From NCBI GenBank assembly GCA_002839805.1, contig PGYT01000066.1, forward strand, positions 1 to 34,652: 34,652 bases of DNA, read 5' to 3'. Under the pieces are notes generated by a model. That model had not been told where the DNA came from and made no database searches. It saw nothing but the letters and a program-made list of their open reading frames with translations. This DNA comes from Ignavibacteriae bacterium HGW-Ignavibacteriae-2. GTDB lineage: Bacteria; Bacteroidota; Ignavibacteria; Ignavibacteriales; Melioribacteraceae. This document shows positions 7,215-16,235 of this stretch, in pieces. The position numbers were made by a program, and so were the translations under genes. Numbering within the stretch: position 1 is the stretch's first letter; the number at the start of each line of letters is the position of its first letter.

Positions 7215-8555
7215 ATGACCGAAGAGATCAAACATAAAAGCGCATATTGGGTAAGTAAATATCATTCTAAGGTTGTAACCTCGGATGAAGCTGTAAAGGC
7301 CATTAAATCCGGGGATAAAATTATTATTCAACCGGGATGTGCCGCTCCGATGGAGCTTATAAGATCAATGGTAAGACGAAAAGATGAGTTACGCGATGTG
7401 ATTATTTATCATATTCTGGTAGTGGGTAATTTGCCTTACACTCAACCCGGAATGGAAAAACATTTTAAACACATCGCTTTTTTTATCGGTGGTAATGCGC
7501 GCAAAGCCGTAAACGAGGGACGAGCGGAATTTATGCCGATATTTTTATCGGAAGTGACACTGCTTTTTAAGAGGGGAATTTTAACCGCTGATGTTGCTCT
7601 TGTAAATGTTTCACCACCGGATGAACATGGATTTTGTTCATACGGAATTGATGTCGGAAATATTAAAACACCTGCTGAAAAAGCAAAAATTGTAATTGCG
7701 CAAATAAATAAGAATATGCCTCGTGGATTAGGAAACAGTTTTATTCATATAAATAAAATTGATTATGTAGTTGAATATGACGAGCCCTTACTCGAATTGC
7801 CTCAAGTGGATCCTAATGCAAGCCCTAGCGTTTTAAAAGTTTATGATGATATTGGTAAAAATGTTGCGGGTTTAATTGAAGACGGTTCAACTCTTCAGAT
7901 GGGTATAGGCGCTATTCCCGATTCAGTTATGAAATACCTTCGCGAAAAAAACGATTTGGGAGTTCATACTGAAATGTTTTCGGACGGTATGATTGATCTT
8001 GTTGAAGAAGGCATTATTAATGGCGAGAAAAAAACACTGCATCAGGGTAAAATTGTTGCCGGCTTTGTTTTGGGAACACGAAGATCCTACGACTTTTTAG
8101 ATAATAATCCTATCTTTGAATTTCATCCTCAAGAATATGTTAACGACCCTTTTACAATAGCTAAAAATAATAAAATGGTCGCTATAAATTCCGCTATTGA
8201 AATCGATTTAACCGGACAAGTCTGCTCGGATTCAATTGGCACAAAACTTTATAGCGGTATCGGTGGACAAGTTGATTTTATTCGTGGAGCTTCACATTCG
8301 GAAGGCGGCAAACCGGTTATCGCTTTGCCTTCGGCTACTAAAGATGGGAAAATTTCTAAAATTGTTCCTATGCTGAAACCAGGTGCCGGTGTGGTTACTT
8401 CCCGAGGCGATGTCCACTATGTAGTTACTGAATTTGGCGTAGCACAATTATGGGGAAAAACAATTCAGGAAAGAGCTCGTGAGCTTATTAAAATCTCGCA
8501 CCCTGATTTTAGAGATGAATTAACTGAATTCGCAAAAATAAATTATAAGTTATAA
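7215..8555 (+). CDS. Acetyl-CoA hydrolase/transferase family protein
   Basis: 446 residues covering both halves of the family (N-terminal ~20-210, C-terminal ~270-430). The catalytic glutamate is E253 in GVHTEMFSDG, which forms the covalent glutamyl-CoA intermediate. The CoA-binding glycine-rich GIGAIPDSV (230-238) and GGQVDFIRGASHSEGG are also present. Members move CoA between short-chain acids, for example succinyl-CoA:acetate, butyryl-CoA:acetate or 4-hydroxybutyrate CoA-transferase, or hydrolyse acetyl-CoA. I cannot fix the acceptor from sequence; the length and motifs favour a transferase. It starts 12 bp after ald and ends four bases before the phosphatase gene. Confidence 0.88.
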   Translation: MTEEIKHKSAYWVSKYHSKVVTSDEAVKAIKSGDKIIIQPGCAAPMELIRSMVRRKDELRDVIIYHILVVGNLPYTQPGMEKHFKHIAFFIGGNARKAVNEGRAEFMPIFLSEVTLLFKRGILTADVALVNVSPPDEHGFCSYGIDVGNIKTPAEKAKIVIAQINKNMPRGLGNSFIHINKIDYVVEYDEPLLELPQVDPNASPSVLKVYDDIGKNVAGLIEDGSTLQMGIGAIPDSVMKYLREKNDLGVHTEMFSDGMIDLVEEGIINGEKKTLHQGKIVAGFVLGTRRSYDFLDNNPIFEFHPQEYVNDPFTIAKNNKMVAINSAIEIDLTGQVCSDSIGTKLYSGIGGQVDFIRGASHSEGGKPVIALPSATKDGKISKIVPMLKPGAGVVTSRGDVHYVVTEFGVAQLWGKTIQERARELIKISHPDFRDELTEFAKINYKL

Positions 8556-8559
8556 ATAT

Positions 8560-9249
8560 ATGGTAGCTGTAATTGGTGATGTTCATGGCTGTTTTTATAC
8601 ACTTGTAGAATTGTACAATAAAATTCGTGACAAATACAATAATATTCCTGTTTATTGTATAGGCGATCTTGTTGACAGAGGCAACAATAGTTACGAAACA
8701 GTTAAATTTATAATTAGTGAAAATATTTTGTTTACTCCCGGCAATCATGATTATATGTTTTATCATTTCTTTAAAGACCCGACAAGTGTATTCGCGAGAT
8801 CCTGGGTTTTTAATGGAAGTGAAACAACATTAACTTCATACGAAAATCACGAGGAGGCAGTTTTCAAACATATTGAACATATAAAGAGTACTCCCTTATA
8901 TTTTAATCTGCCAGATTGTTTTTTATCTCATGCGGGGATTTCTTCGCACTATAAAAAGTTGCTGAATATTGATTTTGCTAAAAATCTCGATTCGTTGAGT
9001 GACTATATTTACAACGACTATAAAACTGATCGTGGTGTACTTTGGACGCGTGACTCCCTGTTGGACTTAGGTAAATTACAAATCGTTGGACATACAAAAC
9101 ATCAGGAAATAACTCTCGATGAAAACGCGAATGCTGTTTATATTGATACGGGCGCATGTGTTGGAAATAAGCTGAGTGCTGTAATTATAAAGGATAGTCA
9201 GATTGCTGATGTTCTGGAGTCTAAAACAAATCTTAACGATATAATTTAA
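8560..9249 (+). CDS. PPP-type metallophosphoesterase (serine/threonine phosphatase 1-like)
   Basis: 229 residues, the size of bacterial PrpA-like phosphatases. The metallophosphatase motifs appear in order: GDVHG (6-10), GDLVDRG (35-41), GNHD (61-64; many PPP phosphatases have GNHE), LSHAG (~125) and VGHTKH plus DTGACVG near the C-terminus, which supply the ligands for two metal ions. Possible activities are protein Ser/Thr/Tyr dephosphorylation or diadenosine tetraphosphate hydrolysis; sequence alone does not decide. No signal peptide, so cytoplasmic. It is the last gene of the run that starts with spmAB, beginning four bases after the CoA-transferase stop. Confidence 0.88.
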   Translation: MVAVIGDVHGCFYTLVELYNKIRDKYNNIPVYCIGDLVDRGNNSYETVKFIISENILFTPGNHDYMFYHFFKDPTSVFARSWVFNGSETTLTSYENHEEAVFKHIEHIKSTPLYFNLPDCFLSHAGISSHYKKLLNIDFAKNLDSLSDYIYNDYKTDRGVLWTRDSLLDLGKLQIVGHTKHQEITLDENANAVYIDTGACVGNKLSAVIIKDSQIADVLESKTNLNDII

Positions 9250-9385
9250 ATAATGGAATAATTCGTCACTATAGAAAAAACAATTGTATTTAGATAATTT
9301 AATAAATAATTTTTGATCGCATGTTTATAAAATAGGAGGCATATCGAAAAATTTTACTATAATTGCGATTTAATTTTGTGGAAAC

Positions 9386-12300
9386 TTGCAGATCAATCAA
9401 ACACATACTAAAAACCTAAAAGGGAAAAAACGAAATTCCCTATTCGTATTATTAATTGCCGTTATTGTTTCACTGGGATTTACAATTCCCAAAGATTCGG
9501 GTAATGAAATATTTAAACCTGATGTTATAACAAATCCTGATAAAAACCTTTCTCAAATTATTTATAATACCTTGTCCGATTCAACAATAGGATTCGCTCA
9601 AGACTCAACAGGAATTTTTAATCCAAGTTCACTGGATTCCTCAGCTCTCGATTCAGTTGTAAAAATTGATTCCCTAAAAATCGATTCAACTGCCAGACTT
9701 GAGTATTTTAAATTTCAGCGTACCGACAATGATTATGTCGATTTAAAAGAGAAGAAAAAATCGAGCTTTTTTGCTTATCCGTCAACTGCAAATTTAACGA
9801 GAACGGTGGAACTGGATTCCAGCGGACAATATGTTTATATAAAAGAAAAAATGGCCGGGAAGGAAGAAAAAGTTTATTTAAAAATGAAGCTGGAAGACTA
9901 TGTAAATCTGAAAATGAAATTAGTTAACAGGGAACAATGGGAAAAAATTGGATATAAGTACCAGGTGCTTGAAGAAAAAAATGATTTGGGCGAATTAATT
10001 TCGGATATAACCAATATAGAAATTCCACTTCCAAGCGCAGGCTTTCTAAGTATTTTCGGTCCAAATATTATAAAGTTACGTATCAATGGTTCAGTTGATA
10101 TACACGGCGCATGGCGTAACGAAAGTACCGATGGTTTAACAGCATCACGTTTGGGCAACTCGCGTAACGAACCTGATTTCAGCCAGCAAGTCCAGATTAG
10201 TGTTAACGGAACCATAGGTGATAAACTTAAAATTAATGCGGATTGGAATACTGAAAGAACATTCGAGTATGAGAATCAGCTTAAAATTGTATACGACGGG
10301 TACGACGATGAAATAGTCAAAAAAATTGAAGCAGGTAATGTGTCGCTTCAAACTTCATCTCTGGTCGGCGGAAGCGAGGCTTTATTCGGAATTAAATCTC
10401 AGTTCCAGTTTGGTCCTTTAAGTCTAACAGCTTTAGCTTCTCAAAAGAAAGGGGAAGTAACTGAAGTGAACCTCAGCGGCGGGTCAGAGAAGAAAACATT
10501 TGACGTGCATGCCTATGAGTATTCCGAAAATCACTACTTCCTGCATTCTGTTTACGCTAATACGGAACCTGCTTTTAATTTTTTCGAAAACTATTATGGT
10601 AATCCATCACCCGTTCAAAATAATAATTCGTTATTCTGGTATGTAAAAGATATTGAAGTTTGGAAAAGTACTACGGGCATAGTTGATAAAAGTAAGGAAC
10701 GTCAGGCTAACGCATATATGGACATCAATAAAGTCCAGCGCGAAGCTATTGATGCAGGCACGCGTGACAGCACACAAACTTCTGTGCCGGGGGAATCTGT
10801 AATAGGTACCCGATTTGTTCCTTTGATTCAAGGTATGGATTATATTGTAAACGAATACACAGGAGTAATAAGTTTTATAACACAAATTCAACGCTCAGAT
10901 GTTGTAGCAGCTGCTTTTCGAATTGAAGGACCAACTGTTTCGGCGGCCGATGATATTATTTACGGTGAGTTTACAAAAGATTTACCCGATAAACAATTGG
11001 TTGTCTTAAAACTAATAAAACCAAAAGATATTGTTCCCGGTTACAAAGAGGCGTGGTCTTTACAGCTCAGAAATATTTATCCTCTTAAAGGCGGCAGGGA
11101 TATTAAACAGGACGGTTTTCTTCTCGATATCAATTATAGGGTTGAAGGACAAGAGCCAAGAAACGATATTGACGGCAAAAAATTGTTGGAGCTTTTTGGA
11201 CTCGATAAACGTGATGCCAGTGGAAATGCCTCTCCCGATGGACTTTTCGATTTTGAATCCCGCACAATTATTACAAAGACGGGCGAAATAATTTTCCCAA
11301 AATTAAAACCATTCAGCACCGAGACTTTAACCCCGCTAGGACTTGTTCAGTATGCCTATGATGATATTTATGATACTACAAAAACATTCGCCCAGCAGAA
11401 TACTGAAAAGGACAAATTCCTGATATCCGGAGAATATTCCGCGTCGGTAACCTCAACCTACAGCATTGGTTTTAATGTTGTTGAAAATTCCGTCCGTGTA
11501 CAATTAAACGGCCGTGAATTAAAAGAAGGTGTGGATTATGTTGTTGATTATAACATAGGTCAGGTTACTATAAGAAACGACGCGGCTTTGGTGCCCGGAG
11601 CTGACCTGAAGATTAGTTATGAACAGAACGATCTTTTTTCCCTGGCTTCTAAAACTCTGCTCGGTTTGCGAGGCGTTTACGAATTTGACAAGAAAACAAG
11701 ACTCGGCTTTTCTTTCCTAAATCTTAATCAGAAAACTCTTAGTGATAAAGTGAGAATAGGTGAGGAGCCTTTAAGCAACACAATTTATGGCGTTGATTTC
11801 GAAACAGACATAGATTTGCCTTTTATTACCAAAGGGCTCGATAAAATTATTTCTACACGAGCTATGAGTGGTTTGAATGTAAAAGGCGAGTTCGCTTATA
11901 TGAACCCTGACCCCAATACTAAAAAAAGTACAATATCCACAGATAACGATAACAGTATAGCTTATATAGATGATTTTGAAGGAGCCAAACGTTCCATACC
12001 GATAGGTGTTTCATATACAGGCTGGAAGGATTTAAGCCCTCCATTTATTGGGTCAATGACCGAACTCGACTCTTTGATGGCGTATAAAGCCAAGGCCTTC
12101 TGGTTTAATATTTTGCCCTCCGATGTGGATGTAAACGATATTTGGCCAGATAAAAGAGCTTCCAGGCAGGATCAACAGGTAACAGTTCTCGATTTTGTAT
12201 ACAGACCGGGCACTCGGGGTATGTACAATAACAACCCTAAGATTGAGGAAAATCTCAATCAGAACTGGGGTGGTATGATGAAAGCGCTGTCACAATCTGC

Positions 12301-15300
12301 AAGTAATCTTGTGGAAGAAAATATTGAGTTTTTAGAATTTTGGATTAAACCCTCCAAAGTCCCAAAGGATTCAAAATTATTTATAGATATCGGACAGATT
12401 AGTGAAGATGTTATTCCTAACGGAAGGTTGGATACTGAAGATCCCGACAATAACGATAATCTTGAAAATGACAGTGAGGACAGAGGATTAGATTTTGTAG
12501 CTAACGCTAACGAAACCGGCACTGCTCCTGGAACTGATAAAGCAGGGGATGATTTTAAAATAGTTTCTGGCTCATTAGTTACAGACGACTATTTGCAAAT
12601 TAATGGGACCGAAGGTAACGCTAAATTAACAGATATTGGAAGATTTCCCGACTCGGAAGACTTAAATAGAAACTTTAATCTTGATCGGCTTAACAGTTAT
12701 TTCCGCTACGAAATTTCTTTGGACACCAACATGATTGTAAATCCAAATCCATTTATAGGAGGCGGAGGCGGCAGGGATGGCGCATGGTACTTATTTAAAA
12801 TTCCGTTAAAAGATTTCGTGGATAGAGTAGGCGACCCGAGTTTACAAACAGTTGAATTCATCAGATTATTTACGACAGGAACTGACGAAGAAGTTCATAT
12901 ACGAATTGCCGAAATGAATTTCGTGGGTAATCAATGGCAGGAAAATTTTAACGATGGAAAAATAGACAAGGACGATCCAATATTAACTATCTCTGAAATT
13001 AATATTGAAGATAACCCAGAGTATATTACGCCGCCCGGTGTAAAACGAGAAAAAGACAGAAGCAAACCGGATGAAGAAGTTTATAAGAATGAGCAGTCTT
13101 TAAAAATGCTTATTGAGGATTTGCCCGAAGGTGACGCAAGGGAAGCGATAAAATATCTTTTCAGGCCGCTTGACGTGTTCAATTATAAAGAGATGAAATT
13201 ATTTATCCGTGGTGACAAAAATTACGCGCTCCCAACTTCAATCTCGTATTATCAAGATAGTTTAAATTACGGAGCGGAAGTTTATTTCAGGTTCGGTTCG
13301 GATAAAAATAATTATTACGAATACAGGCAGCCACTCCGTTTCAATACAAAAGCCGGCAGTGATGGATGGGACGAGATTGCGATTAAGTTTGACGAACTTA
13401 CAGCTATTAAAGAATTACGAGGCACGGACTCATTATCAAAAGTTGGAGAGTTTCGTAAAAATGTTCCAGGACGCGAAGGACATCAATACGGTGTTCTGGG
13501 TAATCCTACGCTTACAAGGGTTGCGTTTTTCAGTATCGGTATAGTTAATCCCGGCGTAGTATCGGATTCCACTGTAGACCTGACAAGAACAGTCTCAGGT
13601 GAATTGTGGGTCAACGAGCTTCGTGTTCTCGGCGCCGACGATACTCCGGGCTGGGCATACAGCATAGCAACAACTTTTAAGTTAGCCGATTTAATGACTG
13701 TTAGTTACAATACAAGAAAAACAGATCCGTACTTCCATAAATTAAATGATAGATTCGGCTCCAGAAAAGATGATAATAGTTGGGCACTTAACGCAAATTT
13801 GGATGTTTTAAAACTAATTCCGGTTAAAATGGAAGGGAGCAATATTAAAGTTAATTATTCGCATTCCGAGTCCTTCAGTAAACCGCTCTATAAACCGGGT
13901 ACGGATATTTTAGTGGAGGCAGCAGCCGAAGCATCATCCAACCCCGATAGTTTACGAAGGGAAACAGAAGTTGTAAATATTAAAGATACATGGGCGCTTC
14001 AAAATATCAAGTTGAAAATTCCAACTAAGGCCTGGTACATTGACGATACATTTAACAATATAACTTTGGGATTTACTTATAATAAATCGTTTTCAAGAAC
14101 TCCAACCGCATCTGCACAAAAATCCTGGGTGTGGGACGCTAAATCTGACTATAGTTTAAATCTTGGTAAAAATAATTTCTTTTACCCAGCTGATATTCCT
14201 CTGCTCGGTGAGGTAATTAAACTTTTTGAGGATTACAGGAACGGTAAGTTTTATTATACGCCCCAAGCATTTAACGCCAATTTAAGTGCCCGTAGAAACT
14301 GGAATTATACACAAACCAGGACAAAAGACGTACTTCCCATAATTCAACGAGACTTTACCGCGTCAAGAGGCGGTTCTTTCAATTGGCTGTTTACAGAAGG
14401 GGGTCTTCTGAATTTAGGAATCGATTATACTGTGGATGTAACTTCCTCATTAGCTCATATTTTAGCAATTAATGAAGTTGACAGACCCGAATCCGAGATC
14501 TGGAAAGATATTTTCGGCAGCGCCGGATTTGGTCGTGATAATAATTATCAGCAATCATTTACATTTAAAACAGCCCCAGCATTGCCATCTTTGTTCGGAT
14601 TAAATAAATATCTGAAAATCGATTTCGGTTACAGAGTTACATATAACTGGAAAAATAATTTTCAGCAGGAAGATTTGGGTAGAAGTGCCAGTTATAGCAG
14701 TTCTCTTAATACAGGGTTAAACATCCGTTTACAATCTATTATGGATCCGCTATTTGGTGAAGACAAAACCAAAAAAACACAATCCCCACAGTCGAATTTC
14801 GGGCAAAACCGAAATAATCGTAATCAACCCCGAACACAGGGTAAAAGAGATGATGAAGATATTATAAATAAAAATCCTGCTTCCACAGACTCATTGGCGC
14901 TTCTTTCGGCTGATAGTTTGGATACAGGTGATTCCAAATTTATGCAAATTCTCGGCAGCGTTAAGTACGGTATAAAATACATGCTTTTCGATTATGAGCA
15001 AATTTCTTTCAACTTTAACCAAAGCAATCAACGCGGAGGCGGCGGTTTGGCGGCCGAAGGTACGGGATTCAGCAATTTTTGGGGCGTGCGCCAGAAAGAT
15101 TCAGCGGGACCTAACAGATTGTTCATGCTGGGGTTGAGTAATGATTTGGGAATGAGAGCGCCCGGCGGAACCATGCAGGATAATTTCTCGCAAAAAAATA
15201 ATTTCGACTTTAAAACTTCACGTCCTTTGTGGGAGGGCGCAAAAGTGGATATAAACTGGAAAATCGGCTGGGGATTTAATAGAAATACAACATTACGTTC

Positions 15301-15751
15301 AGACTCTACAACAGGCGAAGTTATAATAACTAATGTTACTTCAACAGGAAGTATTGACAGATCATTTTTCTCCATGCCTATATCCTTTTTTAACAGCAAT
15401 TTGAAACGTGTAAATGAACTCTATAATCCAGAGGCCGAAGATCAGAATAAGAATTTGGCCGAAGCATTTTCCACAGGTCTGGAGTCTTTACCTTTATTAT
15501 CTTCTTTGCCTATTCTAAAAGATGTTGTTAAGTATGTACCCCGTCCAAACTGGAGACTTAGTTGGGCAGGATTGGAAAAACTGCCGATATTCGAAGGGTT
15601 CGCAAAACGTGTTCGACTGGATCACGGTTACAGTTCATCGTTTACTGAAGGCTGGAAAGTTAATCCAGACGGCGATAAAGAAATTCAATCACAAAAAATT
15701 AACTATGGACGCTGGTTTGGACATTCAGTTCGACGAACTATGGGGTGGTAA
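9386..15751 (+). CDS. sprA: SprA (Sov), T9SS outer-membrane translocon protein; reading frame broken near its 3' end
   Basis: This frame gives 2,121 residues. SprA forms the giant outer-membrane beta barrel through which T9SS cargo leaves the cell and is also needed for gliding in motile species. An N-terminal hydrophobic signal segment (~17-35) follows a basic start. From ~210 a typical SprA N-terminal block begins (PLPSAGFLSIFGPNIIKLRI, then WNTERTFEYENQLKIVY). Long beta-rich, aromatic segments follow, with an Asn/Gln-rich low-complexity patch near 1810. The start is TTG, the only choice after an in-frame TAA at 9371. The frame ends out of register at TAA 15749-15751, while the expected C-terminus continues in another frame to 16172. 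The combined length of ~2,260 residues is close to known SprA proteins (about 2,400). porX follows. Confidence 0.9.
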   Translation: MQINQTHTKNLKGKKRNSLFVLLIAVIVSLGFTIPKDSGNEIFKPDVITNPDKNLSQIIYNTLSDSTIGFAQDSTGIFNPSSLDSSALDSVVKIDSLKIDSTARLEYFKFQRTDNDYVDLKEKKKSSFFAYPSTANLTRTVELDSSGQYVYIKEKMAGKEEKVYLKMKLEDYVNLKMKLVNREQWEKIGYKYQVLEEKNDLGELISDITNIEIPLPSAGFLSIFGPNIIKLRINGSVDIHGAWRNESTDGLTASRLGNSRNEPDFSQQVQISVNGTIGDKLKINADWNTERTFEYENQLKIVYDGYDDEIVKKIEAGNVSLQTSSLVGGSEALFGIKSQFQFGPLSLTALASQKKGEVTEVNLSGGSEKKTFDVHAYEYSENHYFLHSVYANTEPAFNFFENYYGNPSPVQNNNSLFWYVKDIEVWKSTTGIVDKSKERQANAYMDINKVQREAIDAGTRDSTQTSVPGESVIGTRFVPLIQGMDYIVNEYTGVISFITQIQRSDVVAAAFRIEGPTVSAADDIIYGEFTKDLPDKQLVVLKLIKPKDIVPGYKEAWSLQLRNIYPLKGGRDIKQDGFLLDINYRVEGQEPRNDIDGKKLLELFGLDKRDASGNASPDGLFDFESRTIITKTGEIIFPKLKPFSTETLTPLGLVQYAYDDIYDTTKTFAQQNTEKDKFLISGEYSASVTSTYSIGFNVVENSVRVQLNGRELKEGVDYVVDYNIGQVTIRNDAALVPGADLKISYEQNDLFSLASKTLLGLRGVYEFDKKTRLGFSFLNLNQKTLSDKVRIGEEPLSNTIYGVDFETDIDLPFITKGLDKIISTRAMSGLNVKGEFAYMNPDPNTKKSTISTDNDNSIAYIDDFEGAKRSIPIGVSYTGWKDLSPPFIGSMTELDSLMAYKAKAFWFNILPSDVDVNDIWPDKRASRQDQQVTVLDFVYRPGTRGMYNNNPKIEENLNQNWGGMMKALSQSASNLVEENIEFLEFWIKPSKVPKDSKLFIDIGQISEDVIPNGRLDTEDPDNNDNLENDSEDRGLDFVANANETGTAPGTDKAGDDFKIVSGSLVTDDYLQINGTEGNAKLTDIGRFPDSEDLNRNFNLDRLNSYFRYEISLDTNMIVNPNPFIGGGGGRDGAWYLFKIPLKDFVDRVGDPSLQTVEFIRLFTTGTDEEVHIRIAEMNFVGNQWQENFNDGKIDKDDPILTISEINIEDNPEYITPPGVKREKDRSKPDEEVYKNEQSLKMLIEDLPEGDAREAIKYLFRPLDVFNYKEMKLFIRGDKNYALPTSISYYQDSLNYGAEVYFRFGSDKNNYYEYRQPLRFNTKAGSDGWDEIAIKFDELTAIKELRGTDSLSKVGEFRKNVPGREGHQYGVLGNPTLTRVAFFSIGIVNPGVVSDSTVDLTRTVSGELWVNELRVLGADDTPGWAYSIATTFKLADLMTVSYNTRKTDPYFHKLNDRFGSRKDDNSWALNANLDVLKLIPVKMEGSNIKVNYSHSESFSKPLYKPGTDILVEAAAEASSNPDSLRRETEVVNIKDTWALQNIKLKIPTKAWYIDDTFNNITLGFTYNKSFSRTPTASAQKSWVWDAKSDYSLNLGKNNFFYPADIPLLGEVIKLFEDYRNGKFYYTPQAFNANLSARRNWNYTQTRTKDVLPIIQRDFTASRGGSFNWLFTEGGLLNLGIDYTVDVTSSLAHILAINEVDRPESEIWKDIFGSAGFGRDNNYQQSFTFKTAPALPSLFGLNKYLKIDFGYRVTYNWKNNFQQEDLGRSASYSSSLNTGLNIRLQSIMDPLFGEDKTKKTQSPQSNFGQNRNNRNQPRTQGKRDDEDIINKNPASTDSLALLSADSLDTGDSKFMQILGSVKYGIKYMLFDYEQISFNFNQSNQRGGGGLAAEGTGFSNFWGVRQKDSAGPNRLFMLGLSNDLGMRAPGGTMQDNFSQKNNFDFKTSRPLWEGAKVDINWKIGWGFNRNTTLRSDSTTGEVIITNVTSTGSIDRSFFSMPISFFNSNLKRVNELYNPEAEDQNKNLAEAFSTGLESLPLLSSLPILKDVVKYVPRPNWRLSWAGLEKLPIFEGFAKRVRLDHGYSSSFTEGWKVNPDGDKEIQSQKINYGRWFGHSVRRTMGW

Positions 15752-16172
15752 TTTTAACGCGTCAGCAAAATATATTATGAAAACAAATTATGATTTGGGT
15801 GTGGCTACAAAGAATATAACCGAATCATTATCTCGTGATATTAGTCTAACCGCGAGTTTTTCAAAATCCGGTTTTGACATTCCATTGTTTGGTTTAGCAC
15901 TTAAAAATGATATAGAGATTTCGTTTTCATATACTTTTGGTAACAATTCGGTTATTATTTACCAATTGGGAGAAAATTTTGACGAAAAAGGAAAACCTCA
16001 GGACGGAACAACTCGTACCACTTTAGAGCCCAGAATTCGTTATGTTATGAGCTCCAGAGTAACTTTATCGTTGTTCTATAAAAGAAGTTCTGTTGCGCCT
16101 GAAGGGGCTTCCAGAATTCCCGCCACAACAACTAACGAAGCTGGATTAGACGTACATATTTCTATTCAGTAA
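15705..16172 (+). pseudogene. sprA: SprA C-terminal segment in a shifted frame
   Basis: About 155 codons continue SprA in a frame one base ahead (+1) of the main sprA frame. They include FDELWGGNFNASAKYIMKT, KSGFDIPLFGLALKNDIEIS, TTLEPRIRYVMSSRVTLSLF and the terminal block SRIPATTTNEAGLDVHISIQ, which has the character of the conserved SprA C-terminus. The switch must lie between ~15693 and 15713. A six-A run at 15693-15698 is one candidate; loss of one A restores the frame. A short deletion just after AACTATGGA at 15701-15709 is the other. The ATG at 15705 has no ribosome-binding site, so independent translation is unlikely. The intact downstream sequence argues for a sequencing error or very recent mutation. 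Confidence 0.85.
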
Positions 16173-16235
16173 AATTATTGGAAGACCTTTGCTGATTCTT
16201 TATAGCCTTATCAATTATTTTAAAAAAGGAAAAAT

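Noticed and set aside
9333-9370. Strong Shine-Dalgarno-like AGGAGG 47 bp before the sprA start, hinting at a leader peptide
   Set aside because: No ATG, GTG or TTG follows at a usable distance, and an in-frame TAA at 9371 prevents it from serving sprA; only ATA/ATT-started fragments of up to ten codons exist.
15522-15704. Upstream part of the shifted frame that carries the SprA C-terminus, beginning at an ATG at 15522
   Set aside because: Up to ~15704 it overlaps good SprA sequence in the main frame and reads as nonsense; only the part after the shift is coding.
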